64,000 nucleotides of DNA, taken from positions 1,182,969 to 1,246,968 of the forward strand of contig CM064664.1 of NCBI GenBank assembly GCA_032717465.1, given 5' to 3'. This DNA is from Coenobita brevimanus (lineage: Eukaryota; Arthropoda; Malacostraca; Decapoda; Coenobitidae). Shown one piece after another: positions 37,507-47,171 of the stretch. The first letter of the stretch is position 1, and every line of letters begins with the position of its first letter. Position numbers and translations under genes: made by a program. The notes under the pieces are model-generated. The model had not been told where the DNA came from and did not search any database. It was given only the letters and a program-made list of their open reading frames with translations.

Positions 37507-38270
37507 GTTCTTACCTAATTGTTCTTACCTAATTGTATCTTTACAGGAATGAGTCAAGCTCGTACTGTCCCGTGTCTTAAACCATATTTATCGTACATAT
37601 CCTTAAATTTGTGAATTGTTTTGGCACACACTATTTCATTCGGTAGTGCATTCCATTGATCAATTGCTCTGTTTGGGAAACTGAATTTCCTTACGTCTTT
37701 ATCACCTCTCTTCTTATGCAGTTCTTTGCAGTGTCCTCTTGCTGATACTTCTCCATATGTTAAGTAATCATTTATGTCTATTTTCTCCTTCCCTGATATG
37801 CACTTATATAGCATTATCATGTCACCTCTTTTCTTTCTCTCCTGTAGTGTTGGTAGATTCAGTTTATTTAGTCTTTCTTCGTAGCTTAGGTCCCTTAAGC
37901 TTGGTATCCATCTTGTAGCGGCCCTTTGAACTTTTTCAATCTTGTCTATGTGCTTTTTGAGATGAGGACTCCAGACTACTGATGCATATTCCAGGGTTGG
38001 TCTAATGAATAATGTTATTATCCTTCTTAGCATGTCTTCATTTATGTATGTGAATGCTATTCTCATATTTGCAAGCAGTGTATACATGTTCCGTACCTTC
38101 TCGCTGATGTGGTCAGCCGGAGATAGTCTGTTATTGATAATCACATCTAGGTCTTTCTCTCTTTCTGATGTGTATAGGGTTTTATTTCCTAACTTATAAT
38201 CCCATTCAGGTCTTTTTCCACTTTTATCAAACTTGATTACATGACACTTGTCCACATTGAATTCCATTTG

Positions 38271-38272
<2 letters not shown>
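37507..38272 (-). pseudogene. CR1/L2-like LINE, C-terminal part of the RT, uninterrupted frame
   Basis: The frame 38267-37554 (237 codons, no stop) begins just after the catalytic centre: MEFNVDKCHVIKFDKSGKRP, then the YLGVIIN-equivalent REKDLDVIINNRLSPADHI, RPTLEYASVVWSPHLKKHID, KIEKVQRAATRW and the C-terminal FSFPNRAIDQWNALPNEIV. That order is the RT thumb and tail of CR1/L2-type proteins. Downstream on the minus strand the 3' end is two copies of a 14-bp CAATTAGGTAAGAA repeat, as expected for CR1/L2-like 3' termini. The catalytic RT and endonuclease are missing (5' truncation at a GT microsatellite), so it is inactive. The open frame indicates a recent insertion. Clade call is moderate. 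Confidence 0.8.

Positions 38273-38348
<76 letters not shown>
38273..38348. repeat. (GT)n microsatellite
   Basis: Thirty-eight GT units abutting the truncated 5' end of the CR1/L2-like fragment. Confidence 0.97.
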
Positions 38349-38351
<3 letters not shown>

Positions 38352-38492
38352 AAGATCCTCTCTCTCTCTCTCTCTCTCTCTCTCCGAGATAGAAAGGAGG
38401 GAGGGAATGGAGAATAAGAGAGAGAGAAGAGGGACAGATGTTATGCGTTATTTCGTCATTCGAAGGGACGCTCCTTGTGCCATTGCTCTATT

Positions 38493-38496
<4 letters not shown>

Positions 38497-38585
<89 letters not shown>
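38497..38585. repeat. Compound (CT)n(GT)n microsatellite
   Basis: CT units from 38497 to 38539 change directly into GT units from 38540 to 38585. Confidence 0.97.
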
Positions 38586-38589
<4 letters not shown>

Positions 38590-38858
38590 CCCCTAGCGCC
38601 TGATGCAGGGTTGGCAGCGTCATGGGAGGACAATTAGATCGCACTCTATGGTGTCCACACGCGCGTATTCTGAGCGTATATGGGGCAGTGCGTGGGTGGT
38701 ATCCAGAGTTGCCACCTGCCCCTCTTTCCCATACAAATTTCAGCCACCTACTCCTCATGGCGCGGTTTTGTACGCCTTTGAGAATCGCATTTGTTTGAGG
38801 CCTATCGTTTTTGACTATGGTAAGTCTCAAATGAGGCCTGTCGCTCTCAACAGGTTAA

Positions 38859-39297
38859 CTCTTCTCCTCCTACTGGCTCCCTTCTACCTCTGTCTCTTTG
38901 CTGCACTGTTGCATCTTTATCTCTTTTCTATCGCTACTTCAATGGTCACTGCTCCTCTGAGTTGTCTGCTTGCATCCCTCCACCAGTACGGCGAGCACGT
39001 AACACCCATCTAGCAACAAACTCCCATCTTTTTTCTGTCCAGCTCTCTGATATGAGAGTTAACCACTACACACAGTTCTTCATTTATGCAACAGGACAAC
39101 TCTGGAACTGTCCCCTTCTGTCTGTAATTCCTATTGCCTATGATCTCCAATCTTTCAAACACAGTGTGTCCATGAATCTCTAAATGATTGGATCTTGAAC
39201 TCGGCTATCTCTTAACCTTGTTTTTGTTTTTTCCTTAAGGAACAACTTGCAGGCTCCAGGCCTTTGATTCCTTCTTCCATGCTTAAAGAAAAAAAAA
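38859..39297 (+). pseudogene. LINE-B copy 2, 3' block
   Basis: Resumes LINE-B after the TTAA element: RRARNTHLATNSHLFSVQLS and FIYATGQLWNCPLLSVIP, then a 3' UTR (GATTCCTTCTTCCATGCTTA) and an A-rich tail at 39285-39297. Frame broken. Confidence 0.87.
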
Positions 39298-39554
39298 AAC
39301 ATACATACAAGTGCCCGGACAGAAACTCGTAATAATTATATAGATGAAAAAGAAATGCATTGTGATAAGATGGACGCCTTTATGCAGTGTCATAGATATA
39401 CAAATGTCCCTCATCTACTTCCCTATCTTCCAGAAGGAGAATTTTGAGATGTAGGAGGAAGGTAAGTTTAGTCCGTAGTTCACTGGGTTCACATTTCTGA
39501 TGAGCAGGGATTTGCAGTTACTGGTACTATCACTAATACTACCTTGATCAGTGA

Positions 39555-39598
<44 letters not shown>

Positions 39599-39706
39599 CA
39601 GTGGCATGTGCTCTCCCAATACCTACCACATATATCCTTCAAATGTACTCATAGGATTGTGCACTGAAACTAAATATGAGTGTATTAACGAATGTAACTG
39701 TACATC
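39298..39706. other. Spacer with a (CA)n microsatellite
   Basis: No gene seen. CA dinucleotides at 39556-39596. It ends at the TTAA of piggyBac element 2. Confidence 0.7.
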
Positions 39707-40021
39707 TTAACCTGTCCCGTCCCGACCAATTTCTCACCTCCAATCTCCCCCAGTCCTGAGGTTTTTTGGAAAAATTTTTTGGGGTAAAAGTTCCGCTTTT
39801 GTTGAAAAACAAAGGAAAACCACCACGAAAAGGCTTACTGGGGTCCATAAGTGGTCGGAACAGGTGAGGTCCCCCGCGCCAGGTATCGTATTCTGTCTCT
39901 GACGTGTGAGGCTCTCACGTTGTCCAGGGTAGGTAATTTTGGGAGAATGAACAAAGAACACCTCTATATGTATTGATTTTGAACTAATAAACAATCACAA
40001 TAACAATATAATGGTTTTCAA

Positions 40022-40024
<3 letters not shown>

Positions 40025-40098
<74 letters not shown>
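40025..40098. repeat. (TA)n tract in the piggyBac 3' region
   Basis: About 74 bp of TA with one GATA. At the equivalent point element 1 has only CATATATATG (near 7689), so the tract expanded after the copies separated. Confidence 0.95.
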
Positions 40099-40100
<2 letters not shown>

Positions 40101-40199
40101 AAAAATAGGCATTGTTCCATCGCACGAGCTTAGCTATTTTTGTCATATCAGTCACACGCTAGTTGCAAAGTTTCTTGTTTCATTACACATATCATTTTT

Positions 40200-40990
40200 T
40201 CTACTTGTATAATACTGTTTCAATGCCATTTTACCATTTTTTACTGTATGTAAATGTTTTCTGCTGTTTTCATTCATTTCGAGGATATGTTGCATAACTA
40301 TAGCGCACATCTGCTTACTCAGCGCACTCGCTATGACTCTTATCTCAACATACCATATTATTTTCTCACATCCATAATATTGTATTTCTTACATTGAACC
40401 TTTCCTCAATCAATGTAAATGTTTTCAATTATTTACATTCAGAACGACGGTATTTAGCGAAATGCTAGCTCATAGTCACATAGCAAGCACACTTGCTACC
40501 ACTCGTGTTGCAACTTCTACTTTATTTCTTCACTCCCAATATACTTCCCCAATTACACTACACCCGTTTCCACTCTATAAAACTATTTACATATTGACGG
40601 GCCTTATTTATTCCCCTGAGCATCAGAATATCGCATCAAAATACCCTCGCTAGGTATGTTTCCACTTAGATAATATTCATACATTTAAATACTAATTTTC
40701 CACTTATATTACACCCGTTTCCACTTTATACAACTATTTACATAATTACGGGCCTTATTTATTCCACTGAGCATCTGAAGATCGCATCAAAATACCCTCA
40801 CTAGGTATGTTTCCACTTAGATAATATTCATACACTTACATAATAATTTTCCACTTATATTACACCCGTTTCCACTTCCATACTACTATTTACAGATCTA
40901 CGGGCCTTATAATTACACTGAGCGTCTTTTTGTCGCATTTCTTCGTGAGTATGAGCGTCATATCGCATTCACACCATATCAGAATAATCT
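40200..40990 (-). repeat. Subterminal repeats of piggyBac element 2
   Basis: Blocks of about 160-175 bp with GGGCCTTATTTATTCC.CTGAG followed by CGCATCAAAATACCCTC.CT and TTTCCACTTAGATAATATTC, near 40600, 40745 and 40895, with weaker ones to the left. This is the inverse of the array at 6.7-7.7 kb. Confidence 0.8.
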
Positions 40991-42815
40991 GCAAGGTGTG
41001 GTACTCACTAAAACAGGGGTGAATGCAGAGACCCACGTCACACTCTACGCACTCATACCGGGTGTCTTTTCTCTGAGTGTTGGGTCTCACACGGGAATTA
41101 CTGCACACGTGACACCTACGTTGGGGCCTAGGTCTATTTGGCTGGGGAGGTATAGGAGTTGGGAAATGGCGGGCGGATAATCTCAGGGGACTTTGGGTGA
41201 TAGGGGCAGTGAATGTGCGGTATTGGGGCCTCTTGATCGCATACCATGCAAACATCTCACGTGTAACCTCCCTGACAAACCCCTCAAAGGTTTCCTGCAC
41301 TCCTGTTGTCATGGCGTGCAGGTGGTGGCAATTCAGTACAGAAAGAAGAGCTTCTTGTACCACTTCATCGTGGTCCTGGGACACTCGACAGTGGATATCA
41401 TGGAGTCTGACTGGTCCACCAGGCGCATGCTGATGTTGTAATCAAGGACACACTCAGGTTTCCAGATATTGTGCCTCCTCTCGCTGCGGTAATCCACGGA
41501 ATCGGTACGGTGCACCAAGGGGCGATGAACCATGGACAAAAGGCTCACTTCTCTGTTGTGGTTCCACACTGTTGCTAGTATATTGTTAGCCTGGAAGAAG
41601 ATCACCTCATTTCTTTCTAGTTTCCACCCCACCTTGACCATGTGACGCCGGTTCACCTTGACGGAACCACAGATTCCCCTGTCATGCCGGTGCAGATAAC
41701 GAGCGAGAAGAGGGCTAGTGCACCAGTTGTCCAGGTAAAGGACGTGACCACGATGAAGGTAGTCTTCAATCATTGTCTTTACCACTGCTCCAGACAGTCC
41801 AATACTCCGATCTTCTATTATGTCTCTCTGTGCACCGGTGTACAAGACTATGTCTTCCACATAACCAGTCCTACAGTCACACATGACAAAGATCTTGAAC
41901 CCAAAACGGTGCCTTTTGCTAGGTATGTACTGCCGAAAGGAAATATTGCCTCTCCACAACAGTAGACTCTCTTCTATGACAAGGTCTCTATAGGGATAAA
42001 ATGAGGAACGGAATGTTTGACATAGGTAATCAAAAACCAACCTAATTTGCCTCATCTTATCTGTGTCATTAGCATTGGTAGGATCATCAGCATAATAAAA
42101 GTAGAGGCGCCTTAGAATTTGCTGAAATCTATTATGGCTCATGATTTGGCCAAATATTGGTGTGAACATTATAGGGTCCCTTGTCCAGTATGCAGGAATT
42201 CTGTTTTTACGTAAAATACCCATAAAAAAGACCAGGGCAAAAAATAAAAACATTTCTGCAAGGGAGACAGGGTAATCATATATGACTGAATGCCTGCTCC
42301 TTGTGCCCAGTCTTTCACTCTCACAGCGCTGGCTCGTAGCGAAACCGTTTGTATGGTCCACTACTTGATCCACAAAACCCTCACTGAAAAACAGGTGGAA
42401 AAAATCCAGCCTGGTGGAGTTTTGGTGAATACCTGGAGCCGCGCAGCCAGCGTGCCCCTGCTCAGTGAAGGGGTGAATGAGGGGAGAAAAATCACTGCCA
42501 TCCTCCCAATCCCAAGACACATAACCCTCACCCACGTCGTCCCCATCATCGCTGTTGGGGTGGGGAGGAGATGCTGGTGGGGAGGTTGGGGAGGAGGAGT
42601 GCGGAAGGCTTCCCCACTCACACTCCTCTTCCATCGGCCTTTACCTTTACCCTTTCCCTTACCCTTACGGGCTTGGGGACCATCAGGGGGCTGTGGGGAG
42701 GAGGTCTGGGAATATTGGGGAGCATAAGACGTGCTGGGGAGTGGCTCCTCCTCACCTCCCCCCTCCATCACTTCACCACGTGATTCATCACAAACCCTCA
42801 CTGGCGTGTTCTATA
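40890..42815 (-). pseudogene. piggyBac-family transposase (copy 2), frameshifted, N-terminus missing
   Basis: The minus-strand frame 42634-41333 holds the DDE core: DGSDFSPLIHPFTEQGHAGC, MGILRKNRIPAYWTRDP, VIEESLLLWRGNISFRQYIP (the DE of copy 1 is EE here, so the first catalytic Asp is lost), YLDNWCTSPLLARYL and MRLVDQSDSMIST. The frame ends at KKLFFLY, where about 20 bp has been lost compared with copy 1. The C-terminal part continues in another frame (41384-40890) with NCHHLHAMTTGVQETFEGF and the cysteine-rich CHVCSN..ECVECDVGLC domain. Upstream, 42801-42600 carries the N-terminal EEEPLPSTSYAPQYS and KGKGKGKGKG segment in a third frame. Two indels plus the D-to-E change make it inactive. 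Confidence 0.9.
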
Positions 42816-43555
42816 GTACACCTGAAAGCACTAATTTCTCCCTCCTTGTACCCGGAGTCGTGGCCAGTGAGCAACCAGGCGATCGAACACCCCACACCCA
42901 CCTCCCCGATCCCAACTCCAATCGAAACGTTGTTGGGCAGATGTGGAACGGCCAAAGCTGGTGATGTTATAATGTGATATAACTGTTGTTATAGACAATC
43001 AAAACCAGTAGGGGTAAGTATATAAAGGTATTTAATGTGTGCTGTTATCCATAACATATGAGAAAGGCACGAAAATGAAAGACCTACAATGTATTGTTAT
43101 TGTCTATATACTTATGTCCTTTATTGTAATGTCACAAATACGTATAGCATGATGGACAAGATGTGTTGAAATATATAGTGTCTTTCCTCATCCATTCTCG
43201 CCCCACCTCCACCACCCTTCTCTCTGGGTTTCTGTCTCTACCGAACGTCTCTCTTACCCTCTCATCCTCCACTCTCACCCTTTGTTAACCAACATAAACT
43301 AAGATAATGATGAAATTATCCGTCAGGTATTGATCATATTAATATTACCATACATTTCTGTATTAAACACCAACAAATCAATAACATACAATACTTAGAG
43401 TTACCTGCCAACTATTTCATCCTGTTGTAAGCTGTTTCGTGACATACCCAATGGACGTTGGGCCTTGTGTTACGAGGACATACGATTGTTTTTCATCAAC
43501 ACAGGTTGTGTGGTTTTTGGACACCCATTAATTCATATAAACGTGGCAATTTAGG

Positions 43556-43880
43556 CGTTACATTATAAACACATAAGGCCTAAATGTCATTATTGAATGA
43601 AAGGAACGAATCAGGGATCGGCTCTGACGAACCACAAACTCTCTGCTTAACGAAAATAGTTCGACTTCTTGTCACAACAGTGGCACAATATTATTATTTA
43701 TACTATTGAATGTGGGTCAGCTGTATACATATTGACGTTGTGTCACGGTAGTAACAAGTGGTCGGGATATTTTCTTTAGAGCGAAGAGTTTGTGGTTCGT
43801 CAGAGCCGATTCCTGATTCGTTTCGTTCATTCAGTAATGACAGGAACAAAAACCATTCGTGTTTATAATGTGTAATGCTA
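43556..43880. repeat. Inner foldback, about 140-bp arms
   Basis: The arm 43556-43695 is the inverse of about 43725-43878. The best core is GGCTCTGACGAACCACAAAC against GTTTGTGGTTCGTCAGAGCC; both extend outwards through GAATGAA..GAACGAATCAGG to ACATTATAAACAC. The loop is only about 30 bp. It lies just inside the left terminus of the large element and looks like a small MITE nested at that border. Confidence 0.85.
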
Positions 43881-44188
43881 GGTGAAAAAGGCCAGACTCC
43901 TCGGTCCTAGAACACCTAACGTGTAGCGGGGTCCTCTTTCGAGACCGGGGCTTAGTGCAATAAAGAGAGGTAGGACACAAAAACTACAGGCAATAACCTT
44001 TACACGTATATTACCACAGACACAGGACAAAAACAGCAGCTAGTACAACACAATATATGGTGGATAATAAAATCTTAACTAGATAATCAGTATCTCACAG
44101 GATACTAACTTAACAGACACTGATGCTAACAGGTTTCGAACACAGGGTCGCGGTGCATGTAGGAGAGTAGGAGTGGGTCTTACGCGGG

Positions 44189-44212
44189 GGGGGGGGGGGG
44201 GGCCGGGGGGTG
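44189..44212. repeat. Poly(G) run
   Basis: Nearly uninterrupted G run followed by CCGGGGGG in the interior of the large inverted-repeat element. Confidence 0.9.
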
Positions 44213-45209
44213 ACGTGCAGAGGGTCTGATTATAGTTATAGTAATATTAGGTGGGTTTTGATGTTACAGATTCTGACTTGGTATTTTCTGGTAGCAGGGG
44301 GATTTTGATAATTGATTATATTGCTAGTCCAGGTTTTTACATACGCACCGACGGCTGAGAGGAGATTTATTAAGGGAGGGTGGAAGGCACTGAGAGTCTC
44401 GTTATGTTTATGGTAATACAAGCAGGAGGGTATTATTAACACTTTCTCTTCAATACTTCCTGGTAGCAAAGGACGTTTGGATATTTTACTAGGGAGAATC
44501 TCTCGTGTTGGGAGTCTTACTGATTTTATACAGGGGCGTCACTCGTGAGTCTGATTCACAAGAACTTAGTCTGTGCACTCGTCCTTATTAATCCGCACCG
44601 TGATATCACGTATTCTCCTGCTATCTTCTCCTGAACACTTGCCCTGTTATTCGACATATACTAAGTCACTGTATCACTGTTACACTAACTTTGGGGCAAC
44701 ATCACACTTAATATAAGTCACTTATACGGTGGGGGCGGCAGGGAGACACACCGGTGACAATTCTGCCAGAACAGGGGCACCGCCAGGGGAGGGCGTGCCG
44801 AGAGAGCACAGGATGACTCGCAGGGGCATCTTCTCTCGTCCAGGGCTGCAGGTGGCAAAGGGGATCGTATTCTCCAGGCTGGGTACAGGGGTGTGGCCCT
44901 CAGGGCTGGAGCCAAACAGGTCCAGAAATCTCTGGCTCAGGTCTCGGCCGGAGGTGGAGGTCTTCCGCCGTCGGGGTGTGGGAAGATCTCACCCGGGCAT
45001 CCTGGGGAGGGCCTGGAGTACCCTAGGACTGCGGCCCCCAGAGTAAAGGGGCGCCGTCAGGGTGGGGCTGCGGCACTGACCTGAATCAGGGTCCGTCAGG
45101 TGGGTCTTCTCCAGGGCCAGGCGTAGGGATCAGAGGCTGTAGGGGAGGCTGTAGGGCCTCTCTGGGGTCATTCTGCATCAGGAGTCTGGGCACTCATCTT
45201 ACGCTGGGA

Positions 45210-45710
45210 CAGTAACACTGCTCTCACCTCTCTCTGGCCGTGGGGCCCGGCTATTGGCCGTGGCCTGAGTGGGGGAATCAGCACGCCTCTGGACACCTTC
45301 GGAGCAGCTATCGGCCGTCTGACAAAGGCGGGAGCGGCCACAGGCCGTCTCCTTCTGCCGGAGGGAGGAGCGGCTATAAGCCGACTTGGGGGCAGCACCT
45401 TCAGAGTGGGCGATCGGCCGTCTGATGAAGGCGGGATCGGCCAAAGGCCTTCTCCTTCTGCCAGAGGGAGGAGCGGCTATCGGCCGTCTCCTGCAGGAGG
45501 GGGTGTAGGGCGGCTATTGGCCGTCCCTGGAAGAACACCTTCTGGCAAAGGTGGGAGTGGGTATCTGCCATCTCCTGATTACCCTCAGGTTGGTGAGACA
45601 CCGATTCCCTTATGAGGGGCGGGTGGCTATCGGCCTTCCCAAAGGAGAAGACACCTTCGGAGAGGCTATAGGCACACTCCTGTTGAAGGCGGGAGCGGCT
45701 ATCAGCCATC
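45210..45710. repeat. GC-rich degenerate minisatellite
   Basis: Repeated GGAGCGGCTATCGGCCGTCT phrases and variants (AGCAGCTATCGGCCGTCTG, GGGCGATCGGCCGTCTGA, GGGCGGCTATTGGCCGTC) separated by CCTTCTGCC.GAGGG-type spacers. At least nine units of mixed length (about 30-60 bp) can be followed. Confidence 0.85.
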
Positions 45711-46009
45711 TCCTGAGGTGCGCTGTTTGGAGCTGGATAGGCAGCTCCACCCCGATCTGATCCGGCGGTACCTCTCCCCGAAGGTAGTGTTGAATTCCTG
45801 CTAGGACGATGGTGAGGAGCCTGAGTGTCATAGAGACACACGGCCTGGGCTGACTTGTGCCGTTGTAGCACTGCATCCTGCGGTTCGGCTGCGGCTACTC
45901 CGTGGGGACCGGATGGGGGTGTCGGTGAGTTTCCTGGGGCACTATGCTGTAGCTCACGCATGTTACCTGTCGGGGAGTTTCTGGGGGCACTATGCTGTAG
46001 CTCACGCAT
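45401..46009 (-). other. Open frame of 202 codons over the minisatellite, coding status doubtful
   Basis: The minus-strand frame begins with two copies of MRELQHSAP.NSPT, is rich in Ser, Pro, Arg and His, and repeats ADS.S.L-type phrases. I do not recognise it. An open frame this long is expected by chance in GC-rich tandem repeats whose unit length is near a multiple of three, and no domain is visible. The two initial repeats come from a tandem DNA duplication of about 48 bp at 45918-46014. Reported so that it is not mistaken for a gene. Confidence 0.3.
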
Positions 46010-46014
46010 TTTAT
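45918..46014. repeat. Tandem duplication, unit about 48 bp, two copies
   Basis: Two copies of GTCGG.GAGTTTC.GGGG followed by CACTATGCTGTAGCTCACGC lie head to tail, next to the right inverted terminus. Confidence 0.9.
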
Positions 46015-46735
46015 AATGTAAGGCTTAAATTGCCAATTTAACATGAATTAATGGACGTCCAACACCACACAACCTGTGTTAACGATAAACAGCCATATAT
46101 CCTTGTAATACAAGGTCCGACTTGCAGTGGGTATGTCACGTGACAGGTTACAACAGGATGAAATAATTGGCAGGTATACCAAAGTATTGTATGTTATTGA
46201 TTTGTTGGTGCTTAATACAGAGGTGTATGATAATTATGATAATAGCTGACAGATCATTTCATCATTATCTTAGTTTATGTTTGTTAACAAAGGGTAGGAG
46301 AGGGTAGGAGAGACGTTTGGTGGGGACGGGAGCTCAGAGAGAAGGGTGGTGGAGGTGATAGAAGGAATGGATGATAATAGCCATCATATCTTTCAACAGA
46401 TGTAGTTCCCTATACTATAATTGTAACATAATTAGGACGCAACACTGTAGGTCTTCTTTCATTGTCGTGCCTTTCTCATATGTTGCTGATAGCACATACA
46501 TTAAATGCCTTCATATACCTACCTCTACTGGTTTTGATTGTCTATAAAAACAATCACATCACATTATAACATCACAAGCTTAAGCCGTTCCACATCTATC
46601 CAACAACGTTTACACGGGGGTTGGGGTCGGGGAGGGGGACGTGGGGTGTTCAATCGCCCGGTTGCTCACTGGCTGCGACTCTAGCTACAAGGGGGGAGAA
46701 ATTAGTGCTTTTTGGTGTACCTTTTCGTCAGCGAT

Positions 46736-47089
46736 AAATTTATTTAATTTTTTTTACACCTTCCTGTCCTTTTTTGTGTTGCGTAAATCCTACCAATTTT
46801 GCCTTACTCTGCACAAATAACGTAGACAAAAGAGTAACCAACCATATCGAAAAAGATGTCCATAAGGAAGTGGTGATATGGAGCTTCCTTCACGGACGAA
46901 AATCCGAGCCTTTGTCACCTGACCTTCTGGTACTCATTGCCGTAAAGCTCTACTGATAATTTTGTTTCATATTAACTTTCCTCATTATTCCCCTCACTTT
47001 TAGTAAGTTAAAGAACTATGGTTAGGATCTGCCATCCCCATAAAAAATGCAGACTGGGAAAGGATGGAAAACGTGAAGACAACGAATTT
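46736..47089. other. Spacer, nothing recognised
   Basis: T-rich then mixed sequence between the large inverted-repeat element and LINE-A copy 2. One 60-codon frame (46774-46956) has no family features. Confidence 0.5.
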
Positions 47090-47171
47090 TATTTATATTT
47101 GAAACTTTTTTTTGGGGGGGATAATGAATGGAGGAAGGAAAAACAAAGGAAATAAAAATAAGTCCATGTGC

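Larger units (their letters stand above)
37126..38500. repeat. Direct repeat of about 115 bp flanking the CR1/L2-like fragment
   Basis: 37126-37240 and 38384-38496 share AGAATGGAGAATAAGAGAGA and later CATTCGAAGGGA.GCT.CTTGT.CCATT followed by CTATTTATTCTCTC. The two copies bracket the LINE fragment and its microsatellites. They look like an internal duplication of the TTAA element rather than a target duplication, being far too long for one. Confidence 0.85.
36644..38858. mobile_element. 2.2-kb TTAA element inserted in LINE-B copy 2
   Basis: TTAA at 36644-36647 and 38855-38858. The termini inside are CCCGTGGAGAGCGAC on the left and GTCGCTCTCAACAGG on the right, an imperfect inverted repeat of about 15 bp. 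Excision with one TTAA restores the LINE-B phrase CATTAACTCT.CTCCTC known from copy 1 (19331). It carries no transposase, so it is a non-autonomous, probably piggyBac-mobilised element. Its termini differ from those of the 0.75-kb MITEs, so it belongs to a second family. The interior is CT and GT microsatellites and a CR1/L2-like LINE fragment. Confidence 0.85.
30497..39297 (+). mobile_element. LINE-B copy 2, split by two later insertions
   Basis: Three blocks make one LINE-B: 30497-32861 (5' UTR, endonuclease, RT to the QLLQ codons), 36233-36643 (resuming at GGATGAGG..GCTGTGGCACACC) and 38859-39297 (C-terminus, 3' UTR and A tail). In the uninterrupted copy at 16.5 kb these blocks are adjacent: TTACTTCAAGAAACAAGGGATGAGG spans the first joint less a few bases. 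Subtracting the insertions leaves about 3.2 kb, equal to full length. All frames are broken. Confidence 0.88.
39707..42816 (-). mobile_element. piggyBac element 2 (3' terminus resolved, 5' end lost)
   Basis: Minus-strand relative of element 1. TTAA at 39707-39710 is followed by CCTGTCCCGTCCCG, the inverted equivalent of the element 1 right end. Next come the shared 280-bp terminal region, a (TA)n tract, the subterminal repeat array (about 40200-40990) and the transposase. Homology to element 1 stops near 42815, where a large inverted-repeat element begins. The transposase N-terminus and the 5' terminus are therefore missing. Confidence 0.88.
42817..46735. mobile_element. Large element with about 740-bp inverted termini (foldback/MULE-like)
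   Basis: The left terminus (42817-43569) and right terminus (46010-46735) are inverted copies starting GTACACC and sharing AAGCACTAATTTCTCC, GAGCAACC.GGCGAT, TTGATTGTCTATA, AACATATGAGAAAGGCACGA, GATAATGATGAAAT and ACATTATAAA, with roughly 85 percent identity by eye. The interior is 2.4 kb, GC-rich and full of short tandem repeats. No transposase is visible. Long inverted termini occur in Mutator-like, foldback and Polinton-like elements; I cannot decide among them because no matching target duplication is seen (flanks TTCTATA and CTTTTCG). Its left edge truncates piggyBac element 2. Confidence 0.85.

Noticed and set aside
37501..37544. A telomere-like or splice-site array from two CTTACCTAATTGTT units
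   Set aside because: On the minus strand it is the short tandem 3' end expected of a CR1/L2-like LINE directly after its coding end.
36846..37552. Frames rich in Ser-Leu and Cys-Leu-Ser-Val repeats
   Set aside because: Translations of CT and TGTC microsatellites in several frames at once; no codon preference or domain.
38407..38830. Glu-Arg and Thr-His or Cys-Val repeat proteins
   Set aside because: Both strands of the (CT)n(GT)n microsatellite give such frames. Likewise 53018-53457, 59372-59722 and 16040-16225 for GT/CA repeats.
44718..46009. A proline/serine-rich host protein or mucin-like gene
   Set aside because: Open frames occur on both strands over a GC-rich minisatellite with variable unit length, and no start context, splice structure or domain is evident.
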